Source: Rhynchopus euleeides (taxonomy: Eukaryota > Euglenozoa > Diplonemea > Diplonemida > Diplonemidae). From it: 64,000 nt of DNA. Location: NCBI GenBank assembly GCA_963210315.1, contig OY723259.1, positions 2,294,001-2,358,000 on the forward strand, in the 5' to 3' direction. The notes under the pieces are model-generated. The model had not been told where the DNA came from, ran no database searches, and saw only the letters and a program-made list of their open reading frames with translations. Position numbers and translations under genes: made by a program. This document shows positions 1-11,483 of the stretch, piece by piece (within the stretch, counting starts at the first letter, position 1; every line of letters begins with the position of its first letter).

Positions 1-2
1 CG

Positions 3-365
3 CGCTTCGTGAAGAAGCTTGCGGACGAGGCCAAGCCTCCCCGGGTGTTCGAGCCTGCTTGCAAGGAGGCGGCACACGCGAGCCTGGACGAGTGCTTCGC
101 ACAGCTGCGGGAGCAGCCCGGGTGGGCGAACGCACGTGACGCTCAGAACACGTTCGACGACGTGGTCAGGCAGCGCGACAGGCGGCTGGCGGTGGCACCT
201 GGCAGCCCCCCTGGCATCACTGCCGATGACACTGCCAAAGCATGCAATAGGTTCCTCGCGCGCAGGGGTGCAACGCCCGACCAGCGCTACCTGAACACCA
301 TGCAGTCGACGGAGTCTCTGAACTGCTTCCTCGTGGAGGGCTTGCAGGACAGCAAAGATTCTTGA
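3..365 (+). CDS. C-terminal part of an AAA+ ATPase (CbbX/SpoVK-like lid), cut by the window edge
   Basis: An open frame enters from the left edge and ends at TGA 363-365, so only about 120 C-terminal residues are seen. The segment with PGWANARDAQNTFDDVV followed by RQRDRRL resembles the small helical lid of CbbX/SpoVK-type AAA+ ATPases, where a Gly-Trp/Asn-Ala-Arg stretch precedes the arginine-rich helix. The Walker motifs would lie upstream, outside the window. These ATPases usually act as hexameric remodelling machines. The assignment rests on this motif alone, so family is moderate and substrate unknown. The final 40 residues (ending QDSKDS) look like a species-specific tail. Confidence 0.5.
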   Translation, partial: RFVKKLADEAKPPRVFEPACKEAAHASLDECFAQLREQPGWANARDAQNTFDDVVRQRDRRLAVAPGSPPGITADDTAKACNRFLARRGATPDQRYLNTMQSTESLNCFLVEGLQDSKDS

Positions 366-1573
366 CACGTCACGTCTCCCTGGGGCTCGTGTTCTACGTT
401 TTTCATCTTAAACTCTCCCCACGCTGTGTGTGCACAACCGTTTCACCACAACCCCTCCCCTCCCCCGTTCATTCGTGTCCAGTGACATGTGTCGACAGTG
501 TTCCACTTCTCTTCCAGCCCTGCTGGCGACTGCCTTGCCGTGGAGGCACTCGCTATGGATGACACAGGACGAGGCACGGCCCCCACTCCCGAGGTCTTTG
601 GATCTCGGTTAAGCACAGGGTTCCCTTGGGAGTCTGACTCTGTTCACCCCCGCATAGTGCAATGCCAGGGGATTAGCAGGGGCGCCATGTGCAGGCGTGA
701 GACGGCTTTGACCCCCCAGGACACCAGCAGCAGCCCTCCTCCTGCAGCGGGGCAGCTGCAGTGCAGGCAAGGCACCCTCCTGCATCCTCTGCAGGCAGCT
801 CTGCTGCGGGATGTGCATGCTTGCCTGCACGCACACCGCTCCCTGGGCTGCCTGTTCCTGTTCACCGCCCCACCCCCTCCAGGCACCACCACACCCCAAG
901 GCTGCCGACCCTGCCCTCCACCCAGTGACCCTTCCCCTCCCAGCAGGCCGCGTTGCCTCCTTATCACACCCTTGCTGGCAGGCCTGCAGGCGTCGAGCCC
1001 TGTTGCCACACCCATCCGAACAAGTGTGGCAGCAGAAGGTGCCGTGCAGGTCTGTCCTATTTGCGAGACTCAAACGTTACAACGAACGAAGTGTCAGTTT
1101 AGATTTGTCCTTCCCCAAACAAGGTGCTTCGTCAGGCGGAAATGCAGCGATTGGGGAAATGCTCGGTTGTGTGTCGGAAGTTCATTCTGATGATTCAACA
1201 CAACAGACATGACAAACTGTTCGCGCGCTGCGCATCTGTCACCACACCAGCAGCACCACTGCCAACGACAGACCCACAGAGGGGCGTGCTGTGCTCAGTG
1301 CTGTGCTGCACCCCACCCACCCGTCTCAACCCCTTCCCTCTACCCACCCCACCCCCACTCGCACCACCTCCCCTCCTTGCATTGAGTCTGCTGCTGATGC
1401 TGCTGCTGTTCCTGCTCCCACCACCACCCACCCTCCGGCTGCAGGAAGGACACACACTGCTCGAGGGTGTTGGGAGACCTGCTCTGCCTTCCCACTGCCG
1501 ACACCTCCCTCTGGCTGTGGCGGCAGGCAGCAGCCACCACCACCCCCACCCACGCCTGTCCCTGCCCTGAGCC
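366..1573. other. Intergenic stretch, no supported gene
   Basis: GC-rich, pyrimidine-rich DNA with short overlapping open frames on both strands and no convincing protein. It holds one copy of an 80-bp dispersed repeat (1011-1090), listed separately. Confidence 0.5.
1011..1090 (+). repeat. Dispersed 80-bp repeat, copy 1
   Basis: This segment starts CCCATCCGAACAAGTGTGG and matches 7017-7096 at about 75 of 80 positions in the same orientation. Nothing in it is recognisable as coding or as an RNA gene. Copy 2 lies directly beside a large transposon nest, so it may be part of a mobile element. Confidence 0.8.
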
Positions 1574-2656
1574 ATGCCGCGGCACCATTTAGATGACTTC
1601 TGGAGGCTCGCCGTGCCGCAGCCACCCGTGGAGTTCACTTAGGGCGAGGCGGACGGTGCAGGCACGAGCGACTGCAGCAGCAGCAGCAGCAGCGGCAACA
1701 CCCCCACGCTGCCAGTCGGGGAGGCTGTGACAGACGCGGAGCTGCATGCCGCCGTCAGCTCAGCCCAGCTCTCCTCCTGGGTGCAGTGCCGCACTGCTGC
1801 CCCGCATCCATCTGCTCTGCCAGGGCCGTTGCCAGACGCCCCGCCTCCGAGAGCAGCTCCGGAAGGATGCGGCAGTGCCTGCGAGCTGCCAACCCGGTGC
1901 CAGCTCCCCCAGCCACCCCAGCGCTGTCCCCGAAGCGGCGACTCCAGTCTGCTGCGATGAGGATCAGGGTCAGGGTGAGGTTGCGGGAGAGGAGGAGGAG
2001 AAAGCAGAAGCAGGATTCATGCAGGTCAGGATCGCACGCAGGCTGCTGCCGTGCGGCGAGGGTCAGCCCCACCCCCACCCCGAGACTTGCAGGGGAGTCA
2101 TGGACCTCACGCGCTACGATGCGGCGCTGCGATGCGGCTCGGGGAATCCCTCAGCGAGACATGCGGGTCGTGCGCCTGCGTCGTGTTGCCGCAGCACCCA
2201 GCCGTGGGACCGCCACAGCCGTGCCTCCGCCACGCCACCCCAGCACCACCGGGGCGGGAGCTCGTCCCAGCCGCAGCGCTGCAGAGGAGGGGCGGGGTGC
2301 GCAGGGGCAGGGGTTCTGCCGCAGGGTTCCGCCCGGGATCGCTCGCGGGGGTTGAGGTGGTGGTGCTGCCTCCGCGGGGCAGGGGGTTCCGTGCGTGGCT
2401 CCGCCGCTCTGCCTGCAGCTGTCGTGGTGGTGGTGTTGGTGGGGAGGGGGCCCAGCCTCTGGCAGGGCAGCGGAAAGCTCCACCTCCGATGCTGTGCGCG
2501 TCGCCCTCTCCAAGACGTGCATCTCCCGCGCCTCCCCCGACACAGCGGCTGCCCCTCTCGGCTGTGTCTCTGAAGACGACCCCTCCCTTGGAGGTGAACG
2601 GGGCGAAGGAGGCGGAGGCGGTCTCCAGCCTGACGCCCTCCCAACGGCAGCAGCGC
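1574..2656 (+). pseudogene. Possible decayed protein-coding gene
   Basis: From ATG 1574 the frame reads MPRHHLDDFWRLAVPQPPVE, meets TAG at 1636-1638, then continues with a Ser-rich stretch and reads VTDAELHAAVSSAQLSS up to TGA 1958-1960. Further coding-looking pieces (an acidic EEEEK stretch near 1990-2010; SLKTTPPLEVNGAKEAEAV near 2565-2620) lie in other frames. This suggests a host gene broken by at least one stop and one or two frame changes, or exons I cannot join. The family is unknown, and GC-rich noise could also explain it. A 19-base C run and a TIR element follow directly. Confidence 0.28.
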
Positions 2657-2678
2657 TCGCCCCCCCCCCCCCCCCCCC

Positions 2679-3832
2679 TAGGGAAAACCTTAAGGGGGGA
2701 ACTTTACGGGATTTTTCACATAGGCGAGGAACACGCACAAAATGGCAGTAAACTTGAAACCCCGGCCCCTGGGAGTTTTTGGGGGCGGTCTGGGTGGTTT
2801 TTGGGGGTATTTGGCCACTTCTGAGCCAATCCGTGACCATGCTCGAAAAAGTGTCATGGTTTGGTTCCTGCCCCCTCATTTGAACCACCCTTCCGAGCCC
2901 GTCCGCCCTACTTGCCCGCAACATTCCGCCTTTTCTTGTCTTGGGTGGGCACTGATGCCTTCGGTTCGATTTGGGAGCAAATGCGTGTGACAAGCTTGGG
3001 AAGGAGCGTCTTCTCGCCAGCATTTCCTGATCACACTTGCTGCAGCGTCCACCGACCACTGCGCCTGCCGGTTTGCACACCGAATAAGGCTTTGTAACCC
3101 ACACCGGCATATTTTCCAAAGACGCCAGCCCCAAAACCCACTCGCGCACCGTCTCCAGCCTCTCCTTTCCATCTGCGGCTGAGTTCCCCAGCATTCTGAC
3201 CGTCGTCCGGCCTCTCTTTTAGCTCTTTCAGTGCTGGAATGAAGAGCGCGTAAGTGGGGGTGATGGTGCAGATGACGAGGATCATCGCCACTGAGAAGTG
3301 CCACTGCAGTGCCGTGGAGCCGGGGTGACACAGGTTATACACCACACCCACTTCGCTATTGCCGTTACCCCTGATGAAGTCCCCGATGCATCCGACACCT
3401 CAGGGAGGGCACATAATAACGCCTCCCGAGCGACGCCTTTGCATTCGCAGGCACACCCGGTCTTTGTTGAGGATGTCGGCAGAAACCTGACAGAACACTC
3501 GCTGAAATACCATTTTTTTGGCCCGATAGTACTCAGATGTCTCATCAGAGGCGGCAGTACGTGGTACATGACGGGGGATGTTGATGACGCAGCTGACAGG
3601 GTGCTCGGGAGACCCACCCGGGGAGGGGTTCGGTACCAAACCATGACACTTTTTTCAACACAGCGTTTCAGCCGCGTTCCGGGGCACCAAAGTGGGTGTC
3701 CCACACCCAGGGGCGGTTTTTGGGGTGGTCTGGCCACGTTTTCAGCATTTTTGGGGGGTTTCTGGTCGAAAATTGCCTATGTCGAAAAATGTCGTAAAGT
3801 TGACGGATTTCGGTACCTTAAGACGGTCCCTA
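2679..3832. mobile_element. 1154-bp element with long imperfect inverted repeats, inserted in a C tract
   Basis: The left end TAGGGAAAACCTTAAGG and the right end CCTTAAGACGGTCCCTA are inverted relatives. The arms stay similar for about 180 bp: ACCAAACCATGACACTTTTT at 3644-3663 is the reverse complement of 2844-2863. A 19-base C run lies just outside the left end and a 12-base C run just outside the right end, so the C tract may be the target duplication. The middle contains minus-strand coding-like stretches (3031-3351, 3400-3640), one with a hydrophobic segment, but no recognisable transposase. Probably a non-autonomous DNA transposon carrying foreign sequence. Confidence 0.65.
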
Positions 3833-6830
3833 CCCCCCCCCCCCTCCCCATCCCCTCAGGAGTGCGGGGTCTCTGGAGGCCCTATCGTGCGCTGTGTTTG
3901 AGGCTTTTCCAGACACCACCCTGGTCTTCGCCCCGTGTGGGGTGGTGCGGCACACACCTGCACCCCCGCCATCCCACACGATGCACCCCGCACCCCCCAG
4001 TGTGACGGCGCTCTGCATGGGGTTGGCTTCAGCTGAGGTTGCCGCGATGCTGGCGGACCCCCCGTGATGATGCTGATGCTGATGATGCGCTTTGCCCCCT
4101 GCCACCAGCAGTAGGGGGCAGCATGCCTGAAGGAAGCGGGCAGATCCCGCAAGCCCTCCGGCAGCAGCAGGGTGGCGGTGGGGCGGTGCCGCCCCCCGCA
4201 GACAGGCAACCCCACACACCGCTGCCGTACCTCTCGTGTGGGATGCTGGGGTGTCGGGGCGGGTGCTGCACCAGATGCACGCATCCTCGCCGGGTGGGAG
4301 ATGCGATCCTCAAGACATCCGGGGCGCTGTCCATCGGGACCTCATGGGCTGCGCACCGCACCGAGGCGTTCCGCTGCGAAGGCCCTGCCTTCCCCCCACC
4401 TTCCCCGGAGGCGGTGCCAGCGGTGCAGGGCACGGCATGGCCCCCCCAGGCTCTGCTGGGTGCTGCCGCGCTGCCGCTCCCTCGGCATCCCCTGCTGCTT
4501 CCACAACGGGGAGGGGGTGGACCTCGTCCCTGCCCCCCGCTGCACGACCACCCCCTCCTCCTCTGGAGGGAACACCGCCTGCGGCACCCACCCACACCGC
4601 AGCAGCAGCAGGACCGCCTGTGCCGCTGGGCAGCCCTGGTGTCCTCCCTGTGGGAGGGGTCCCCGGGAGCAGCCTGGCGGGACCAAGCGCATCAAGCGTG
4701 GCCTTGGGGTGGGGTGTCCTCAGGTGGTGGTGGCGGTGTGGAGGCTGCCTGTCTGGAACCCCCCCGGAGTACGGCCTGGCTGGACAGCCCTGCGAGCTGC
4801 AGAGGGGGCAGCGCAGCGGCGGGCGGCAGGGCGAAGCCCCTGAAGGCGATGCGGGCAACTCCCCTCTGGCGACACTGTCCCCCAGCGGGGCAGGTGGGGC
4901 GGGGGTCTCGCCCCGATCGCCACAGCCGGCACCCCGCATCGCGGAGTGGGACCTGGGAGGTGCTCACCGCAGACGGCGCGTCGGTGTCGGTTCTCTTCAA
5001 AGGGGTGTGGAGTCGGTGGTGCCGGTGGAGCTGCTCGCAAAGGCGGTGCAGCCCTCCGCATGCCCTGAGGGTGTCGCCTGCCCCGCCGCGGTGTGCGGTG
5101 TGCATGCATCGGCCCGAGGGGAGTGGAGCAGCCCCGCCCACCCTGCCCACCACCTGCCTCCACCACCGCTTGAGGCGGGTATCCCCTCCAAGGCAGGCTT
5201 CCTCCTCCTCATCCTCATCCTCGGTTCACCCCGTCTGCCGTCCTCCACCTGCATGCTGAGGGGCAGCTGCGCACCCAGCCCCCATCCGCATGTCTCCGCC
5301 TGTGGGGGGACTGGGCAGGGAGTGTGTCTGAGGCAGTGATGCAGCAGCAGCGTGTCGGGTCGCCTGCCGCCACATCCCTGGAGCTGTGGGTGGGGGGGCG
5401 AGCTGCGGGAGGCGCAGTGCAGCGGGCTGGCCTACGATGCGGGGTCAGGCCCCTCACACGGCAGGGGCGTTGCGCTTCAGCGTTGGAGAGGGGGATGGCT
5501 GCAAGGCAGGCTCTGGTCGGTGCTACGAGGGGGGTGGGGGGGCAGCAGGAGCAGCAGCAGCCCCACCACCTGCCCCACCCTCTTCATGTCTGTGGGTGGT
5601 GCCATGACGCACCATGCACTGGCGCCCTGCCTGGCTTGGCAGCACCGTTGTGTTGTGATGGCACTGCAGGACCCGGGACCCTGCTGCACCCCAACACTCA
5701 TCCCCGAGGCACCTGAGTGGCAAGGATGGCTGTGCCTGTGGGATGCGGGACGTGTGCGTGTGTGATGGGGTTGCAGCAGATGCTGCACCCCGAGGCACTC
5801 GGCACGGGACCCACCACAAGAGACGGTGTGTGCCCGACACTGTGAGTGACAGCAGAGACTGTATGAAGGAGAGGTGTGGCCTCGCTGTGTGCAGCACAGC
5901 TGCACAAGGGCTGATGTGTCTGGCAGTCTCTGTGTCTGGAAGTGTTGGTGTCGCCTCTTTATGGCTGCCACACCCCACCCCTGCACTCGCATGAGGCAGC
6001 GTCCTGCAGCGTGCAACAGACCCCCTGCTCTTGCCTGATCCCGTGGTGCTTTGCTGCGGCACGCGTGGTGTGCCCACATGCGGTGTATCCGTCGTATGTT
6101 CGCTCATCGGCCTTCCCACTGCCCTTTAGCTTTCGTGTGTACGCCGGGATCCCGTGGAGCTGCAGCACTGCCTGTGCCTGTGCGGCGTGCTGCCAGCCCC
6201 TGACGCCACTCTCTTGTCTTGTCTTGTCTTCGTGCGGCGCTGTGCAGGTGTCTCCCCGTCACACTCAGGGAAACCCACGCCTGCCATGCCCGCCACTGCT
6301 CCGCCTCACCGCACAGCCCTGCTGCTGTGCCCTGCGCCCTGCCCTGCCAACCGGGTTGGCTGCTCCCTCATGCGCCCCAGCAAGGCTCTGCCCCGTCTGC
6401 CCTCGAGACCCCACCCCGTCCCTGCCCCACCACCACCACCACCACCCACCCTTGCATCATCGCCAGCTGGGTGCACACGCGATGTTCCGTCTGCCTCATT
6501 CGTCACTTGATTTGTGTCTGCCTGCATGTGGTGGGTCATTGGACCCCGCGCGGCACCCACATTGTGGTGCAGGAAACTGAAGCAACACTAATACAGGGAG
6601 CACCATGCCTGTCAGGCCAGGCTGTAGTTGTGCCCTGCCATTTGTGTTTGTCTCGCGAGGCGAGGTTGTCGTCCCCTCGGATAGGCAGCGGATGCATGCC
6701 AGCACAGTCACAGTGGTCGGGTCTTCTGAGTGTGGGTGTGACACAGGTCGGTTCTGGGCAGGGGCACATCCATTCAGGGAGCAGGCACCACACAAGCGTT
6801 CAGGTGTGCTTCTTACAGGCCGACGCAATC
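3833..6830. other. Gene-poor stretch, possible coding remnants
   Basis: No gene can be supported over 3 kb. Between about 4030 and 5340 several frames stay open on both strands with Pro/Gly/Ala-rich translations. That could be a decayed gene or just the effect of high GC. From 5700 to 6800 only short frames and CAC/CCA-rich pyrimidine tracts are seen. Confidence 0.4.
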
Positions 6831-6924
6831 ATGTCGCTGTTGAAAGCCATTGAGCAGGGTGACCTGCACACATTTCAGCAGCTCTTGGCATCCGGTGCAG
6901 ACGTGGGTGTCAAGGATGCAAATG
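6831..6924 (+). CDS. First exon of an ankyrin-repeat gene, rest missing
   Basis: ATG 6831 follows a splice-acceptor-like TTCTTACAG ending at 6818. The 31 residues begin MSLLKAIEQGDLHTF and continue QQLLASGADVGVKDANG, a good ankyrin repeat start (helix pair, then the GADV..KDANG turn). At 6925 the frame meets GTATGC, the 5' splice site used by the other introns here, so the exon ends in phase 1. No matching downstream exon is found before the next gene at 12915. Instead an 80-bp repeat and a nest of transposon-like DNA follow within 100 bases. The gene is probably truncated by these insertions, or has an intron longer than the visible space. Confidence 0.6.
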
Positions 6925-7016
6925 GTATGCTCTTCAGAGGGTTTCGAAGCGTCGTGGTTGTACAGTGCTGGACGAATCGCGGTGTCTCTACATTGAGAGA
7001 TTCCTCACCACGGGAG

Positions 7017-7096
7017 CCCATCCGAACAAGTGTGGCAGCAGAAGGTGCCGTGCAGGTCTGTCCTGCGTGCGAGACTCCAACGTTAGAACGAACGAA
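7017..7096 (+). repeat. Dispersed 80-bp repeat, copy 2
   Basis: About 94% identical to 1011-1090 in the same orientation. It lies between the ankyrin exon donor site and the outer inverted repeat at 7118. Confidence 0.8.
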
Positions 7097-7204
7097 CCTT
7101 GATTCTGACCTGTCACACACGGTGGACTCCCACCCCCTGGAGCGGGGGTCTGGGGCGGGGGTCTGGGCGAGTGGGGGTCTGGACCCCCGCGAGCGGGGGT
7201 ATGG

Positions 7205-9080
7205 ACCCCAGTGTTGTTAGAAACCGAGTTTTAAACATTTTAAACGTTTTAAACGTTTTACAGGGGGGGGTCAAATAAACGTACTTAGTACTACTATTCG
7301 GCGAACGCGCGGGCCTAAATCGACCTCGCCAGAAAATTAATAAATAGTTTGCGAGCGAATAGACGTACTAAGTACGTCTATTCAACTTTTCCTAAAAACG
7401 CTGTTTGCAGGGGCTCTGCGGGGCTGTTTGGTCCACCAGGGGCGCGCTGGCCACTGCTGTCGTCCGTCTCTCACTTCTTCTGCCTTCCGGTCGAGTATCC
7501 GCTCTGTTCTCGTCCTACCACTCGCCCCTCATTTGGTTTCGTACCGTTTTGATTTGTATTGCCCCCCCCCCCCCCCCTGGTTGACATTCTTGTTGAGTTA
7601 GTGAAAGCATACACAGTTCATCAGAGCTGTCAGCTTCACTGTCGGTGGTTGGTTGGTGCGTTGATGCTTAAAAAAAAGATGTGAAAAAGACAAGCCACAA
7701 CCAGCACGCCCCAACTTACTTCTTCTTCAAGTTCTTGGGCTTGCTGGGGCAAGTCTGCATGTTGTGCCCAGGCTTCCTACACCCTTTGCAGAGCCTGCGC
7801 GGTGTTTGTTGGGAGTCTGGGTGGTCGGGGACGCTGCGCGCTTCTTTTCGGAGGACTGGGAGGACTGGGAAGGCTGTGTCTGTGTGAGAGAGTTCACACG
7901 AACCGGCTTCGCCCATGCCAAGATGCTTGACTGTTGGGTTGGCTGAGACACAACTTTCTTTTGGGTGGACTGCTTCTCTGTGCTCTCTTTTGCCTTCCCG
8001 TCCAACCCAGGTTCAAGGTCCGCACCACCAGCCTCAGGGGATGTTTCTGTGCTTGGTGCGAAGGTGAGGTCCGGACAAAGGGAGCTCTTCACGAACCCGT
8101 CCTCCTCACCCGACACCTTCAGCACGTACCCCATATCCCGCAAGCGCTCGGCTACCAGCGTGCCCTGGCCCGGGCCAGTTGGTTGAAGGAAGGCCGGGGA
8201 GCGCATGGCGGTGGCCCATCCTCGAATATCTTGAACAGGAGGCATTCCATCAGCAGGAGGCACATGAAAGCATCGGACGTCATCATTATGTCGGACACCA
8301 GCCGAAGCTATTGGCTCTGTTGGTGGATGGTGAAATCTGGGCAGTTGGATTGCGGGTTTGCGGGCGTGTGTTGATCAGTGCTGCACAACAGGAGAGAATG
8401 TCAAACAACGTCAGGGAAGGGGGCTGCGGGGGGTGGGGGGTGGGCTCAGCTGGTCCTCGAAGGCTACATCTATGGTGAGGTGTGTCTGGGGCCATCCGTC
8501 CACATCTTCTCGTTGGTGGTAGGGACTGCGGACGCCGTAGATGAGGAGTCGTTTAATGCGCGCCGCTCTTCAGCAGTGATTTTGACGCCTCTGGACCCCA
8601 GGAGTTTGCGGGTTTCCGGGTTTGCGGTCTTCAGCAGTGGTTCTGATGCCTCTGGACCGCAGGAGTTTGCGGGTTCGCTGGTTTCCCGTCCGTATGTGTC
8701 TGAGGGGGGATGCCCCGATTCCCTTCGTCACGACATATCTTTGAGCGTAGGTCACTTCCCCCCTCTACGGACCCCGTGCACCCTGGTTCCCCTAAGTGGC
8801 ACCAATAGACCCCGTTGTCCCCATTCCTTGCCCCAAAGTTTGCAGATTTGTGTGTCTCCAAAAAGAAAATCTCAAAAAAAACGAAAAATTTCCCCAAAAA
8901 AAAAGGGTGAAAAGTAAGTACTACTATTCAACGGCCCAACGTGCCCCAGAGCCCCAAAAAAATAAGTACTACTATTCGGCTAAGTACTACTATTCAACTA
9001 AGTACGTTTATTTGACCCCCCCCTGTAAACGTTTTAAAGTTTAAAACGCCGTTTTAAATTATTTAAAACGGGGTTTAAAA
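7205..9080. mobile_element. Inner inverted-repeat element with zinc-knuckle gene remnant (MULE-like?)
   Basis: The arm around 7237-7290 (TTTACAGGGGGGG, then TCAAATAAACGTACTTAGT) is found inverted around 8990-9045 with near identity. Both arms carry AAGTACTACTATTC units, and a perfect 27-bp palindrome lies at 7357-7383. Long arms with a zinc-knuckle protein on the minus strand recall Mutator-like DNA transposons. No DDE core is visible, so the superfamily is a guess. Confidence 0.5.
7716..8263 (-). pseudogene. Remnant of a transposon protein ending in a CCHC zinc knuckle
   Basis: Read on the minus strand, an open frame of about 160 residues rich in Gln and Ser leads into an overlapping frame ending LCKGCRKPGHNMQTCPSKPK, then a Lys-rich tail and stop. 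C-x2-C-x4-H-x4-C is a classic zinc knuckle. Such knuckles close many Mutator-like transposases (CxxCGxxGHNxRTC), and the surrounding long inverted repeats fit that reading. The two parts are in different frames, so the gene appears broken or spliced. It lacks the catalytic region and cannot be functional alone. Confidence 0.45.
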
Positions 9081-10624
9081 CGGCAAAAAACCCTGCAAAA
9101 TATAGGGGGAGACTTTTCGATTTTTTTTTCTGGAACCCAAAATTGATCGTTTTGGGCCATCTGAGGCCATCTTCGGCAAAAAAATCCAATTTTGAGGCTC
9201 CCTGGGGGTCCCAAATGGGTGAACAAATTCCCTGTGTGAAATAGCCTATTGCAGGCCTTTTGAGCATGATCAGGCAAACACAGCTGTGTGGCAGGGCTTT
9301 CTGCGAAAATTCGCCTCCTGGTGAAGTGGGCTACTTTTCACCCTCCATTCACCCTGGCCTCAACCCGTTCCTCTGCTCACCCTGACGCAAGCTCATGCCC
9401 TCATCGTTGACAATCACCCAGAAAAGATTCAGGATGGTACAGTACAGACTCGGGTGCACGAACGATCCAACGGTGGTGCCTGTTTGACTTGCTGGTGTAT
9501 GGTTGATCATTGCTTGTTACGTACATGTCGCTTTCTCAGCGCCCCCGCCTTCACCGAAACCCGATGCCCAACACGAGCGGTGTGGCGCCCGTGGTACTGA
9601 CCCCTTCGGACCTTAACTCCAGCGGTAGCCGCCGGCTTTCTTCAAAGAAACTCATCGATGACGTCCCCCCAGAGTGCAGGTTCCTGCTGCCTACCCACGA
9701 TCATTAGGGTGCCGAGAGAATGGCTAGGTGATCAATAATTGTCCCAAACACTAGCTTGGCAACAGCCAGAGCAACCCCAGGTGGGGCGCAGCCGAGTGCT
9801 GCAACCATCGTTCTGACAGCAACAACATCACCTGGCTGTCTTGTTGAACACAGCCGTGATGAAGCTGGCTGCACTTCCTGTTTGGAGTTCATCGGGATCC
9901 GTTCTGCAAAAGTGAAAGTTGGAGGCAAAGAATACATGACGAGGATGGTTACGCCTTTTGTAGGCTTCTCTCGATCAGAGAAGTCGGGCGTCCATAGGAG
10001 AGTAAAGGGAATACAGATATGCTCCTCTCAAAGAGGGGCAGGCCAAAGGTAGGCTCCAGGTGGCAACTGGAACTGTGCAACTTTTCCAGAAGGTGCTTCC
10101 AGGACTGTCGAAGGAGCTGGTGGAGTTCGCTGGGTCCATTGCCATCCCCATCATGGTGATCCGGCCTTCAACCTGCGACTTTGTATCATGGATTCAGCTC
10201 AAAAGGGTGCACATCGAGTGATGCAAGATGAAGATTCGACACTCCAGAAATATGCTGATGTCAAACTGCATTATTCCTGAGAACAACGGAGGGGGTGTGC
10301 CAACTGATGCCGGTGCGATTGATGCAACCCTCACCACAACGTCAGTGCCACCTATTTTCCACCAATAATGTGTCCGCTGTGACAGGAATGCAGGAATAAT
10401 CACCCAGAATATGAGCTGGGGGGCCTCAGGGGGCATGGAAAAAAATTTGGCCGAAAATTTTTTTTTGGTGTGAAAACACCACAGAAACGCCCTGTTTTAA
10501 CCCCCGTTTTAAACTCCGTTTTAAATTAATTTAAAACGCGTTTTAATTTAAAACATTTAAAGGAGGATTCTTCATATTCCTGGATTTCCCGAATTTCCTG
10601 GATTTCCCCCGGCCTCTTAGGCGA

Positions 10625-10915
10625 TTTCAGGGCGGACATGCCCGGACCCGGAAATCCGGGTGTCCGGATGTCCGGGTCCAATTTTGACCCCCCCCCCCCC
10701 CCCCCCCCCCCCCCCGGACATTTCCCGAATTTCCCGCCCGGACATGTCCGCCCGGACATCCGGACATCCAGAAATGTCCGCCCCGGACAGGGCGGACATG
10801 TCCGGGCGGACATTTTCTGGTGTCCGGATGTCCGGGCGGACATGTCCGGACCCGGAAATTCGGGAAATCCAATTTTGACCCCCCCCCCCGGACATGTCCG
10901 GCCAGGACCTCAATA
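10625..10915. repeat. Palindromic GGACATGTCC minisatellite with a 34-base C run
   Basis: Units such as CGGACATGTCCGGGCGGACAT repeat in both orientations around a long C tract at about 10686-10715. The core GGACATGTCC is its own reverse complement, so the block can fold into many alternative hairpins. Confidence 0.8.
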
Positions 10916-11420
10916 GTTTGATTTTTGGTCCAGAAAATAGTTTGAAAATTTTTGAAATCTGGGCGCCCAAATTTTTTGCTCCTAAGACCGGCGATTTGTA
11001 GGGGGACCCTTTCGAATTTTTTTTGGAGAAGGGTAAATTGAACGTTTTTGGCCAAATGAAGCCACTGCGACCATTCCCGGGCCTCGGAAATCAGATTTTG
11101 GCCCCTCAAATGCGGTGCCGGTCCGGACAAAAAACCGAAAAAACCGTGAAAAATGGCCCATTTTCCCCAGCCAAAAATGGGCCAAAAATGCCCCCGGACA
11201 CCCCCAGAGACATGTCCTAATCCGGGGTGCCAGTAGGGGGGACCTTTCGAATTTTTTTTCGAGGAGAGGTCAATTGAACGTTTTTGGACATCTGAGGCCA
11301 CTGCGACCATTCCCAGGCCTCGGAAATGAGATTTTTGGCCCTCAAATGGGGTACCGGTCCCCACGAAATTCCGAAAAATTCATGAAAATCGAAAGGTCCC
11401 ACGCACCAAATTCTGCCCAA

Positions 11421-11483
11421 AAATACAGCAGCAGTCTCTCGAGTCTTCCTTTCAGATGATTTTTGCATTGATCGCTTCCACCC
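11421..11483 (+). repeat. Dispersed 62-bp repeat, copy 1
   Basis: AAATACAGCAGCAGTCTCTC and the next roughly 40 bases match 31398-31459 almost exactly in the same orientation, with a one-base difference in a T run. The function is unknown. Confidence 0.8.

Noticed and set aside
4039-5339. Two long overlapping + strand frames
   Set aside because: Translations are Pro/Gly/Arg-rich with no domain and both strands are equally open; at most a decayed gene.
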